The notes under the pieces: generated by a model
Databases searched by the model: none
Seen by the model: the letters and a program-made list of their open reading frames with translations, nothing else
Told to the model about the DNA's origin: nothing
Shown: piece after piece, positions 35,608-45,430 of the stretch
How positions within the stretch are numbered: the first letter of the stretch is position 1
Layout of the letters: every line of letters begins with the position of its first letter
Position numbers and translations under genes: made by a program
From: Pseudomonas ovata
Lineage (GTDB): Bacteria > Pseudomonadota > Gammaproteobacteria > Pseudomonadales > Pseudomonadaceae
Reading direction: 5' to 3'
NCBI RefSeq assembly: GCF_003131185.1
Contig: NZ_QFFU01000011.1
Coordinates: 62,001-126,000, forward strand
Length of the DNA: 64,000 nucleotides

Positions 35608-38069
35608 AACGCTACGCTCACACGGCCGTAGTAATAACCACCGGCAAATCCATACGGCGAGAACATGCCGTATTCGTAAGTGCCGGCCCAGGTCTTGATG
35701 CCTTTCTTGTCCGGGTACACATCGAACAGGTTATTGGCGCCCAGGGCCACCGTGAGGTTGTCGGTGACGTCGTAGGCCACGTCCAGGTCGGTGATCCACT
35801 TGGCACTGTAGGTGCGGTCGTTTTCCGGGATGTTCGAGCCTTCGGTGTACTGGCCGTAGCGGGTCAGGGCCAGGTTGACGTTCCAGCGGTCGAGCCGATA
35901 TTGCGTCGAGGCAATCCACTTGTCCTTGGGCGTGGCGCGGGTCAGGTCGGTCTGCTGTTGACGGTCGAACAACACGTAGCCGGCGCCCAGGCTGGACAAT
36001 TGGCTGGGGTTGGCGGCCAGCGCGCGAATGGTGTTGCGGTTGTGGTTATAGGCCAGGCTGAACTTCGCCTGCCCGTATTGCTGCAACGCCAGGCTGTACT
36101 CGGCTACCAGGTCGACCCCCTGGGTGCGGGTGTCGGCCGCGTTGGCGTAGTACTGGCCGGCCAGATTCGGCGGCAGGCCGTTGGCGGTGAGAATGTTCGA
36201 CACTGCCGTGCCGCTGAGCACGCCGGTTTGCAGGATGCGGTCGTCGATGTCGATCAGGTACCAGTCGGCGGTCAGCCGCAGGCGCTCCACAGGCTCTGCC
36301 GTCAGGCCCAGGCTGTAGCTGAGCGAGGTTTCAGGTTGCAGCGAGGTGGCCCCAAGCGCCTTGGCTTCGGCTGAGTCGGGACGCATCTGGCGGGTACGGG
36401 CCACGCTGGTTACGCCGCCGACGCCGAACTGGGTGATGCTGCTGGTCGCCGAAAACTGGTTCTGCGCCAGCGACGGCGCGCGAAAACCCTTGCTGACTCC
36501 GGCACGCACGGCATAACCGGGCAGGAACTCATAGCGGGTGGTCAGTTTGCCGCTGGTCGTGTCGCCGATGCCCTGGTTGTACTTCTCATGGCGTACTGCT
36601 GCGCCCACGTACCAGTCGTTGGTGATGTCCAGGCCCAGGTCAAAGTAAGCGGCGACGTTCTGACGCTGGCTGCTACCCGCATCATCCGGACTGGTACCAG
36701 CCACCGAAAACAGCCCGGGGTCGGGTACCCGGCCGGCGAACGGCCCGCTGGGAATCACGTAGCTGCCCTGGTTGTAGGCATTGGGCTCACCGGCTTCGAG
36801 GGTGAAGGTTTCGCGGCGGTATTCGAGCCCGGCCGAGGTTTGCAGCGGGCTGCTCCAGCCGATGTCCAGGGCGCGGGTGACGTCCAGGTTGGTGGTCCAC
36901 TGGTCGAAGACTTCGTTGGCCAGGTGGAAGCGGTGCTGGCTGAAGTCCGGACCGTTGGAAATGTTGACGTTGTTGTCGGTGTACAGGCGCGCCTTGTCGC
37001 GGCCATAGCTGCTGCTGACATCCCAGTCCCAGCCGGCCAGCTCGCCCTTGATCCCGGCGGTGGCCTGGTAGTCGACTTCCTCGATCTCGCGTCGGGCCTG
37101 GCCGCCGTCGCCATACGGCGCCCCTGGCACGCCGGCCAGACTGGTGATGTCGGTGGGTTTGCGGTGGCCCAGGTCCTTGTTGCTGTTGCGATAACTCAAG
37201 GTCGAGAACGAATACAGGCTCACATCGTTTTGCAGCGGCACTTCCAGGTTGTAGGCCAGGCTCGTGGTACGGTCGCGGCCCAGGCCGTATTCGTTGCCCC
37301 AGCCATGGCGATTGCCTTCGCGTGGGTCGGGTGAGCCGTCGGGCTGGTTGAAGTAGAGCTGGCCGGAGGCGGCCGAGTCGCGGATCCAGGGTTCCTGTGC
37401 CTTGGCGTCGAACGACAGGTTGAAAAAACCGCCATCACCCAGTGTCGTGCCCAGGTTGGCCGCTTCATGACCGGTGGTGCCGTCGCCGTTGTAGTTCTGG
37501 CCCAGCGAGGTTTCAGCCGTCAGGCCCTGGGCGTTGCGCTTGAGGATGATATTGATGACCCCGGCAATGGCGTCCGAGCCGTACTGGGCGGCGGCGCCGT
37601 CGCGCAACACCTCGATGCGTTCCACGGCGGCGGTGGGAATCAGGTCCAGGTCGACCGGGGTAGAGGCATTACCGACCCGTGCATTGTTGTTGATCATGGC
37701 GGTGTTGTGCCGGCGCTTGCCATTGACCAGGATCAGCACTTGATCGCCACCCAGCCCGCGCATGCTGATGCCGCGCACCACAAACCCGGTGCCGCCACCG
37801 TTGAAGGTCGGCACGTTGAAGGACGGGATCAGGCGGGCGAGGATTTCCTTGAGGCCGCTCTTGCCGGTGGCGGTGAGCTGCTCGCTGGTGTAGACGTCGA
37901 TCGGGACAGGGGTGTCGGTGAGGGTGCGCTGCTGGTTGCCACGAAGGCCGGTCACCAGCACGGTGTCCAGCGTGTCTTCAGCCTGGACCAGGCTGCTCAG
38001 GGCACTGGCGGCAATCAATAACCCAGCGGTGGGCAGGGGGGCAAAATACGTTCGGGCAGCGTTGTTCAT
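35604..38069 (-). CDS. TonB-dependent outer-membrane receptor
   Basis: An 821-residue receptor with a signal peptide (about residues 1-30), plug domain (RGISMRGLGGDQVLILVNGKRRH ... IEVLRDGAAAQYGSDAIAGVINIIL) and a 22-strand barrel ending in the expected aromatic residue (YYYGRVSVAF). The ligand is unknown. Receptors of this type beside sulfonate binding proteins are thought to import sulfonates or sulfate esters; a role in re-import of a diketopiperazine chelator is the alternative suggested by the operon. It is the first gene of the minus-strand run and divergent from the flavin monooxygenase. Confidence 0.92.
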   Translation of the reverse strand: MNNAARTYFAPLPTAGLLIAASALSSLVQAEDTLDTVLVTGLRGNQQRTLTDTPVPIDVYTSEQLTATGKSGLKEILARLIPSFNVPTFNGGGTGFVVRGISMRGLGGDQVLILVNGKRRHNTAMINNNARVGNASTPVDLDLIPTAAVERIEVLRDGAAAQYGSDAIAGVINIILKRNAQGLTAETSLGQNYNGDGTTGHEAANLGTTLGDGGFFNLSFDAKAQEPWIRDSAASGQLYFNQPDGSPDPREGNRHGWGNEYGLGRDRTTSLAYNLEVPLQNDVSLYSFSTLSYRNSNKDLGHRKPTDITSLAGVPGAPYGDGGQARREIEEVDYQATAGIKGELAGWDWDVSSSYGRDKARLYTDNNVNISNGPDFSQHRFHLANEVFDQWTTNLDVTRALDIGWSSPLQTSAGLEYRRETFTLEAGEPNAYNQGSYVIPSGPFAGRVPDPGLFSVAGTSPDDAGSSQRQNVAAYFDLGLDITNDWYVGAAVRHEKYNQGIGDTTSGKLTTRYEFLPGYAVRAGVSKGFRAPSLAQNQFSATSSITQFGVGGVTSVARTRQMRPDSAEAKALGATSLQPETSLSYSLGLTAEPVERLRLTADWYLIDIDDRILQTGVLSGTAVSNILTANGLPPNLAGQYYANAADTRTQGVDLVAEYSLALQQYGQAKFSLAYNHNRNTIRALAANPSQLSSLGAGYVLFDRQQQTDLTRATPKDKWIASTQYRLDRWNVNLALTRYGQYTEGSNIPENDRTYSAKWITDLDVAYDVTDNLTVALGANNLFDVYPDKKGIKTWAGTYEYGMFSPYGFAGGYYYGRVSVAF

Positions 38070-38244
38070 CAGTCGTTATCCATGCGTGCATCGTCAGTGT
38101 CCTTAGCGCCGGGAGCGCCCGTTTTGGATCCCATTATTGGGTGAGGGAAAGTGTACGACTGGTAACAAAATGTTAAAAATACATAAAGCTCATAAGCTAA
38201 TATTTATATCTTGTAACAAAACTACTTAATCCAGTGTGGGTGTC
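38070..38244. promoter_or_regulatory. Divergent promoter region between TonB receptor and flavin monooxygenase
   Basis: The 175-bp gap has a strongly AT-rich core (38155-38225) in a GC-rich genome. It contains a direct repeat 'gtaacaaaa' at 38162-38170 and 38213-38221, 51 bp apart. This is a plausible shared control region, for example for a CysB-type sulfur regulator, but no consensus site can be proven. Confidence 0.55.
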
Positions 38245-39552
38245 ATGAGTCGTATCCAACAGCACATGCGTCTGGGCCTGTTTATCCAGGCCGCCGGTCA
38301 TCATGCGTCGGGCTGGCGTTATCCGGGTGCACAAAGCGGCAGCGAGAATTTCAATTTGATCCGACGCCTGACCGAAAGCGCGGAGCGCGCCTGTTTCGAT
38401 CTGGTGTTCTTCGGTGACAAACTTGTCACCGGTCCCCAGGAACCGCCGTCGATGATTGTGCGCTTCGAGCCCTTGACCCTGCTCGGCGCACTGGCCATGG
38501 TCACTGAGCGTATCGGCCTGGTTGCCACGGCATCGACCACTTACGGCGAACCCTTCACGATTGCGCGTCAGTTCGGCACCCTCGATCACCTGTCCGGTGG
38601 TCGCGCCGGCTGGAATGTGGTGACCACCGGCTACGACAGTGCGGCCAATTTCACCTTGGGCAACCATCCCGATCATAAGCTGCGTTATGCCGTGGCCGAG
38701 GAGTTCGTCGATGTGGTGCGCGGGTTGTGGGACAGCTTCGAAGACGACGCCTATGTGCGCGATGCTGAAACGGGGGTCTACCTGGACACGGCGAAGATGC
38801 ACCGCCTTGATCATCAGGGCAGGTTTTTCAACATTGCCGGCCCGCTTAACCTGACTCGCAGCCCGCAGGGCCATCCGGTCCTGGTGCAGGCCGGTTCATC
38901 GGGACCGGGCATGGCCCTGGCCTCGCGCATTGCCGAGGTGGTGTTCACCGCCCAGCAGGATTTGCACAGTGCGCAGCAGTTCTATCGAGACCTCAAGCGC
39001 CAGGTGGTCGAGCACGGTCGTGACCCGGCGCATTGCCTGGTGATGCCGGGCATCATGCCGATCATCGGCCGTACCCGGGAGGAGGCGCTGGCGCACTTCG
39101 AACGCTTGCAGCAATGGAATGACCTGGACGCGGCGCTGGCGCTGGTCAGTGACCGACTGGGGCATGACGTGCGCGGCCTGGACCTGGACCGGCCGTTGCC
39201 GGACCTGCCCCTGCCACAGAACATGAGAAGCCGGGCGCAACTGTTGCTGGACATGAGCCACAAGGACGGTCTGACCCTGCGCCAGGTCTGCCATCTGGCC
39301 GCCGGCGCACGGGGTCATCGCATTGTGGTCGGCACCGCGCAGCAGGTGGCCGACGAGATCATCGCCTGGTTTGAAGGTGAGGCCGCCGATGGTTTCAACC
39401 TGATGCCGGCACATTTTCCCGAAGGGCTTGATGCGTTTGTCGAGGGTGTCTTGCCGATCCTGCGCCGGCACGGTCTGTTTCGCGAATGCTACACCGGCCA
39501 TACCTTGCGCGAGCACCTGGGCTTGCCGCGTCCTGCAGATTTTGGTCTGTAG
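38245..39552 (+). CDS. FMN-dependent LLM-class monooxygenase, NtaA/SnaA/DszA family
   Basis: A 435-residue bacterial-luciferase-fold monooxygenase. The family N-terminus LGLFIQAAGHHASGWRYPGA is clear, followed by ERACFDLVFFGDKLV, a region typical of the TIM barrel (TTYGEPFTIARQFGTLDHLSGGRAGWNVVTTG) and GHPVLVQAGSSGPGMALASR. With a separate flavin reductase such enzymes oxidise N- or S-containing compounds (nitrilotriacetate, dibenzothiophene sulfone, sulfonates). The sulfur-assimilation context favours desulfurisation. The start is ATG 38245; an in-frame GTG 9 bp upstream is possible. No reductase is next to it. Confidence 0.9.
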   Translation: MSRIQQHMRLGLFIQAAGHHASGWRYPGAQSGSENFNLIRRLTESAERACFDLVFFGDKLVTGPQEPPSMIVRFEPLTLLGALAMVTERIGLVATASTTYGEPFTIARQFGTLDHLSGGRAGWNVVTTGYDSAANFTLGNHPDHKLRYAVAEEFVDVVRGLWDSFEDDAYVRDAETGVYLDTAKMHRLDHQGRFFNIAGPLNLTRSPQGHPVLVQAGSSGPGMALASRIAEVVFTAQQDLHSAQQFYRDLKRQVVEHGRDPAHCLVMPGIMPIIGRTREEALAHFERLQQWNDLDAALALVSDRLGHDVRGLDLDRPLPDLPLPQNMRSRAQLLLDMSHKDGLTLRQVCHLAAGARGHRIVVGTAQQVADEIIAWFEGEAADGFNLMPAHFPEGLDAFVEGVLPILRRHGLFRECYTGHTLREHLGLPRPADFGL

Positions 39553-39602
39553 AGTTGTTTGTGCTAGATTTGAATCTACAGATTGATTATTCGAGGTGCA
39601 TC

Positions 39603-40007
39603 ATGACCGCTTTGGCTCAAGCCGCCGTCCTCAGCAAGACCCAGTGCGTTACCGGCCTGCGCGCCGCCTTGCGCATTCTCGATAAATGGCAGGCCTCGAC
39701 AGACCAGGCCTGCCGCATCCTGCGTATCTCGCGCAGCACCTATACCCGTGCCCGGCAAGACGACGCCGGCTGGTCGGTGAGTCTGGACATGGATCAGATG
39801 CACCGCATCAGCTTTGTGCTCAATATCCATGCGGCGCTGCGCACGATTTTCGATAACCCTGAAAATGTGTACGGCTTCGCCTCGCTGGCCAATCACAATG
39901 ATTTCTTCAATGGTCGTACACCGCTGGAGATCATGGCCCAGGGCGACTTCATTTCGTTGTACGAAACCTTCCGGCGCATCGATGCCCTGCGGGGTGCGCA
40001 ATGGTGA
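39603..40007 (+). CDS. Xre/MbcA/ParS-type antitoxin
   Basis: A 134-residue antitoxin of the family paired with RES toxins. The helix-turn-helix part is at about residues 20-55 (ILDKWQASTDQACRILRISRSTYTRAR) and the C-terminal toxin-binding part holds ISFVLNIHAALRTIFDNPEN and FFNGRTPLEIMAQGD, the family hallmark. GAGG sits 7 bases before the ATG. Its last codons overlap the toxin gene by 7 bp, so both are made from one mRNA. Such antitoxins usually repress their own promoter. Confidence 0.92.
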   Translation: MTALAQAAVLSKTQCVTGLRAALRILDKWQASTDQACRILRISRSTYTRARQDDAGWSVSLDMDQMHRISFVLNIHAALRTIFDNPENVYGFASLANHNDFFNGRTPLEIMAQGDFISLYETFRRIDALRGAQW

Positions 40008-40696
40008 GCCCGGCCGAACTGGCCGAGCGGCCGCAACAGGCCGTGCAGGCGCACCGGCTGGTCAATTCGCGCTTCCCGCCCATCGACCTGTTCAACGACG
40101 TGGCCGACGCGGCCGAGTTCGAGGCGCTGTATCAGATCCAGGCGCTGACCAACCCGCGCCTGCTCAATGAAGTCGGGCGTATCGAGCTGATTGCGCTGCG
40201 CGAGATTCCCTTCGGCATTCCCGGCTGTTCCTATGCCGCCGCACCCTTTACCCACGTCAACCCGGACGGTTCACGCTTCAGCGATGGTCGCTTTGGCGTG
40301 CTGTACGTGGCCGACACCGTCGAAACCGCCGTGGCCGAAGTGCATCATCATCAACAGAATTATTGGTCGAAGGTGCCGGAGCTGAGTTACGAGCGCTTTG
40401 TGTTTCGTGCCCTGGTGTGTCATTTCAACGAGGCCGGCCTGTGCGATGCCGCCGCCTTGTCGCTGTCGCATCCGATTCACGCGCCGGGCGATTACAGTCA
40501 CTCTCATCAATTGGGTGCAGCCATCAAGCATCAGGGCGGCGTGGGCCTGCGTTATTGCTCGGTGCGCTCGCCAGGCAACCTGTGCTGGGCGCTGATGACC
40601 CCGCGCCCGGTGACCGCCATTCACCAGAGCGCGCATTACGAGATGATCTGGAACGGGCGTATCACCAGCGTGAACCGGCTATCGAATGCGACTTAG
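40001..40696 (+). CDS. RES-domain toxin
   Basis: A 231-residue RES-domain protein. Known members use NAD: MbcT-type toxins degrade it and ParT-type toxins transfer ADP-ribose. Conserved parts are seen at HRLVNSRFPPIDLFN (N-terminal Arg), FGVLYVADTVETAVAEV (Tyr and Glu) and LRYCSVRSPGNLCWAL (Ser). The length is near the upper end of the family. It overlaps the antitoxin gene, so a functional toxin-antitoxin pair is expected; both frames are intact. Confidence 0.92.
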   Translation: MVSPAELAERPQQAVQAHRLVNSRFPPIDLFNDVADAAEFEALYQIQALTNPRLLNEVGRIELIALREIPFGIPGCSYAAAPFTHVNPDGSRFSDGRFGVLYVADTVETAVAEVHHHQQNYWSKVPELSYERFVFRALVCHFNEAGLCDAAALSLSHPIHAPGDYSHSHQLGAAIKHQGGVGLRYCSVRSPGNLCWALMTPRPVTAIHQSAHYEMIWNGRITSVNRLSNAT

Positions 40697-40732
40697 GGTC
40701 TGTTGCCGGTCCTGTGGTTGGGCCGGGGCGGT

Positions 40733-41284
40733 TCAGGCGGTGTCCCTGATCTTGCGCCGGCTGTGCCATACCACGGCCAGGGTCACCGGGATGCAGGCCA
40801 GCACGGCCAGTTGCGCAGACACTTGCATGCCCAAGGCTTCGCCACCCTGATAGATCAGCTTGAGCAGGCTGAGCAGGTAATAGGTGATGGCAATCACCGA
40901 CACGCCCTCGACGGCTTTCTGAATCCTGATCCGGGTATCGGCGCCACGCCTTGGGCCAGTTGCGCCAGGCATTCGCGCACCACTGCGCAGTAACGCACCG
41001 AGGGCCGAAAGCGGCGTTCGATGAGCACACCCAGGCGCTGGAATCGCCGGCATGGGTTTCGCGCGGCTCGGCAATGCGCTCGTCCACCAGGTTGGCATAG
41101 GCTGCGGTGGCGGCCAGGCGTTGTTGGTCGCTGAAGGTGCAGTGGGTGATCTGTGTCGAAAGCCCGGCAATGTCGTCAAGCAACAGCCGTGTTTCACCCT
41201 GGCTCAATTGCGCTGTGCGCTGGTGAGGTTCTACAGGCGGTCTTCGACACGGTCCAGTTCCGCCCCCAGTAACAGGGAGAGTCA
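40733..41284 (-). pseudogene. Decayed DUF3422-family gene
   Basis: Pieces of a DUF3422 protein appear in order but in different minus-strand frames: ELDRVEDRL (stop codons follow), then LLLDDIAGLSTQI...LVDERIAEPRE, then RLGVLIERRFRPSVRYCAVV, then the membrane-anchored C-terminus VEGVSVIAITYYLLSLL. Family members have about 420-430 residues; the N-terminal half is gone and a middle part is deleted. There are at least two frame breaks and two stops, so it is not functional. Confidence 0.75.
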
Positions 41285-41390
41285 ATGCCTGAGAGATTGG
41301 ATGCGAGGAGAGGGGGATGGGTCACGCAGGTTCATGCACGTAGGGGCCGGTCGAGCGAATGTGGCAGGCCAGGCCATGATGAGGTCGGGC

Positions 41391-41448
41391 CATTCGCGAC
41401 CGTGGGTCGCTCCTGCGAAAAATCCGTAGGAGCGACGGTCGCGAATGC
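41391..41448. repeat. REP pair downstream of betA
   Basis: An imperfect inverted repeat: 'cattcgcgaccg..tcgctcctgc' and its complement 'gtaggagcgacggtcgcgaatg' face each other across about 10 bases. It lies directly after the betA stop and may protect the mRNA 3' end or reduce transcription into the decayed DUF3422 gene. Confidence 0.8.
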
Positions 41449-41454
41449 AGACTA

Positions 41455-43212
41455 TCAGTGCGCCACAGGCTCCAGCGGTGCTTGAAGCGGAGCCGCTTGC
41501 GGTGCATCCAGACCCTCAGTGTGCTCGGTCGGGCGCATCGCGGTGCGACGTACCGGCGCGCCATTGGCCTTGAAGTACCTGGCCGTGCTGCGCGCCAGCG
41601 GGCTGCGGTTGCGGATACGGTCGGCGATCTTCTCGGCGATCATGATGGTGGTGGCGTTGAGGTTGCCGGTGATAATCTCCGGCATGATCGAGGCATCGAC
41701 TACGCGCAGCGCTTGCAGCCCGTGTACGCGGCCCTGACCGTCGACCACCGCCAGCGGATCGGTACCCATCTTGCAGGTGCAGGACGGGTGATAAGCGGTT
41801 TCGGCATGGTCGCGCACGAAGGCATCGAGCTGTTCGTCGGTCTTCACGTCCAGGCCTGGGCTGATTTCACGGCCGCGGTACGGGTCCAGCGCCGGTTGCG
41901 CGATGATTTCGCGGGTGATGCGGATCGCATCGCGAAACTCCTGCCAGTCCTGCTCCGAAGCCATATAGTTGAACAGGATGCTGGGGTGCTCGTGCGGGTC
42001 CTTGGACTTGATCTGCACCCGGCCACGGCTGGGCGAGCGCATGGAGCCGACGTGCGCCTGGAAGCCATGTTCCTGGACGCCCTTGGTGCCGTTGTAATTG
42101 ATGGCCACCGGCAGGAAATGGTACTGGATGTTCGGCCATTCGAACTCGGGACGCGAGCGGATGAAACCGCCGGCCTCGAACTGATTGCTGGCGCCGATGC
42201 CGGTGCCGTTGAACAGCCACTCGGCACCGATGGCCGGCTGGTTCCACCACAGCAGTGACGGGTACAGCGACACCGGCTGGGTGCAGGCGTACTGAATGTA
42301 CATTTCCAGGTGGTCCTGCAGGTTCTCGCCTACGCCCGGCAGGTCATGCACCACCGGCACATGGTGCTTGTTCAGCAGCTCGGCAGGACCTACGCCTGAA
42401 CGTTGCAGGATCTGCGGTGAGGCGATGGCGCCGGCGCACAGCAGCACTTCCTTGCGCGCCCGGGCCTGGGTCGGCGTGGTGGCATTGCCCACCAGGTAGC
42501 TGACACCCACGGCGCGCTTGCCCTCGAACAGGATGCGGTCGGTAGTGGCGTGGGTGACGATTGTCAGGGTGTCACGCTGCTTGGCGGTGTCCAGATAACC
42601 GCGCGCGGTGCTGGCGCGGCGTCCGTTGGGCGTGACGGTGCGGTCCATCGGGCCGAAACCTTCCTGCTGGTAGCCGTTCAAGTCTTCGGTGCGCGGGTAA
42701 CCGGCTTGCACGCCGGCTTCGACCATGGCGGCGAACAACGGGTTGTTGTTGGGCTTGGGCGTGGTCACGCTGACCGGGCCTTGGCCGCCGTGCCAGTCAT
42801 CGGGGCCGATGTCGCGGGTTTCAGCCTTGCGGAAATACGGCAGGCAGTCCGGGTAGGCCCAGTCTTCAAGGCCGGGCAGCTTGGCCCAGCCGTCGAAATC
42901 CATGGCGTTGCCGCGGATATAGCACATGCCATTGATCAGCGACGAACCACCCAGGCCCTTGCCGCGACCGCACTCCATGCGGCGGTTGTTCATGTGCGGT
43001 TCCGGGTCGGTCTCGTATGCCCAGTTGTAGCGCCGACCTTGCAGCGGGAAGGCCAGGGCCGCTGGCATCTGGGTACGAAAATCCAGGCGGTAGTCAGGGC
43101 CACCGGCTTCGAGCAGCAGCACGCTGACGCCGGCGTCTTCGGTCAGGCGGGCGGCCAGGGTGTTACCGGCCGAGCCGGCACCGATGATGATGTAATCGAA
43201 TTCTTGGGACAT
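41455..43212 (-). CDS. betA: Choline dehydrogenase BetA
   Basis: A 585-residue GMC-family flavoprotein that oxidises choline to betaine aldehyde at the inner membrane. It shows the FAD-binding [13 protein letters not shown], the GMC signatures [15 protein letters not shown] and [16 protein letters not shown], and the active-site region [10 protein letters not shown]. The start at 43212 ([10 protein letters not shown]) fits the family better than the upstream MRTHF. The C-terminal about 40 residues are Ala/Pro-rich, as in other Pseudomonas BetA. It lies downstream of betB, separated by a REP and a hairpin. Confidence 0.95.
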   Translation of the reverse strand: MSQEFDYIIIGAGSAGNTLAARLTEDAGVSVLLLEAGGPDYRLDFRTQMPAALAFPLQGRRYNWAYETDPEPHMNNRRMECGRGKGLGGSSLINGMCYIRGNAMDFDGWAKLPGLEDWAYPDCLPYFRKAETRDIGPDDWHGGQGPVSVTTPKPNNNPLFAAMVEAGVQAGYPRTEDLNGYQQEGFGPMDRTVTPNGRRASTARGYLDTAKQRDTLTIVTHATTDRILFEGKRAVGVSYLVGNATTPTQARARKEVLLCAGAIASPQILQRSGVGPAELLNKHHVPVVHDLPGVGENLQDHLEMYIQYACTQPVSLYPSLLWWNQPAIGAEWLFNGTGIGASNQFEAGGFIRSRPEFEWPNIQYHFLPVAINYNGTKGVQEHGFQAHVGSMRSPSRGRVQIKSKDPHEHPSILFNYMASEQDWQEFRDAIRITREIIAQPALDPYRGREISPGLDVKTDEQLDAFVRDHAETAYHPSCTCKMGTDPLAVVDGQGRVHGLQALRVVDASIMPEIITGNLNATTIMIAEKIADRIRNRSPLARSTARYFKANGAPVRRTAMRPTEHTEGLDAPQAAPLQAPLEPVAH

Positions 43213-43247
43213 GAAATGCGTCCTCATCTCTGAACGGTCGCGTCAAC

Positions 43248-43348
43248 GACCGTAGGAGCGGCCTGGGCCGCGAAAAATAGTTGCCGCGCTTTCACGGCTC
43301 AGGCGCAATGCCGCCAGGCGGCGCCTGCGATGTGCGCAGGCGCCGCCT
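43248..43348. repeat. REP remnant and 14-bp hairpin between betB and betA
   Basis: A single REP-like end (cgtaggagcggcctgggccgcgaaa) is followed by a perfect 14-bp GC stem (43316-43329 with 43335-43348, 5-base loop) directly after the betB stop. There is no U-run. It probably tunes betA relative to betB. Confidence 0.7.
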
Positions 43349-43351
43349 CTA

Positions 43352-44824
<1,473 letters not shown>

Positions 44825-44988
44825 AAAATTCTCGCAAGTGCATAGGTTGACTGGCGTCCGCCTCCGGGCCGGGTGGGGCCGCAGGGCGGTTCGTTCATTG
44901 CACCGTGGTGATCGGTGCACGCGGGTTGTTCGCCAAGGCCAGGGCCGTGATCGACCCTGATAACTGAAAACAGCCTACTTTATTTATG

Positions 44989-45000
44989 TTGAACGCTCAA
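44989..45000. promoter_or_regulatory. Probable BetI operator upstream of betB
   Basis: The 12-bp element TTGAACGCTCAA is nearly palindromic (TTGA-N4-TCAA) and lies 165 bp upstream of betB inside an AT-rich stretch. It resembles the TTGAACG-type sites bound by the choline-sensing TetR repressor BetI in other Proteobacteria. Confidence 0.5.
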
Positions 45001-45430
45001 TCAGTAAAAAAAGAGGACTGCGACGATCCCTTGCTGATGACACGCTTTTGAGCGTGCCATGAGCCTGAATAAAGGCATCCTGTAAGGGGTGTGACCGAGA
45101 ACGACGCCAGACGTTCGCCGCTTGTTCGCGACATTTGCATCATGGCGGGAGGGCAGCGCGCCAAGGCGGCGCGCCAAGGCGGCACGCTGTAGCGCAGTGA
45201 ACATGGGGGCGGTGTGTAGGAGCGCGCTCTGCCGGAATGCCGGACCACCGCGACCGAGTGCGCAGCGCTCGCAAAAATCTGCGAAACGCTGCAATTTTAC
45301 GACTGCTGCGCAGCCGGTCGCCGGCAAGCGGGCTCCTACTGAGATAAATCAACTATCCATTAACATCAAAAAGTTGTTTTGATGAAATTCCTGATTAAGC
45401 GACCACCATGATCGGTCGTTGCCGTGCAGG
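45001..45430. repeat. Region in the place of betI; contains a REPIN (45216-45339)
   Basis: No gene is convincing here. REP ends at 45216 and 45339 bracket the same inner sequence found at 30.2 and 53.7 kb ('gaaacgctgcaattttacgactgctgcgcag' region). The short minus-strand frames at 45001-45327 have no family features. No piece of betI is recognised. Confidence 0.6.

Noticed and set aside
45001..45327. Short minus-strand frames in the place of betI
   Set aside because: No helix-turn-helix or TetR features; several overlapping frames with equal support, part of them inside a REPIN.
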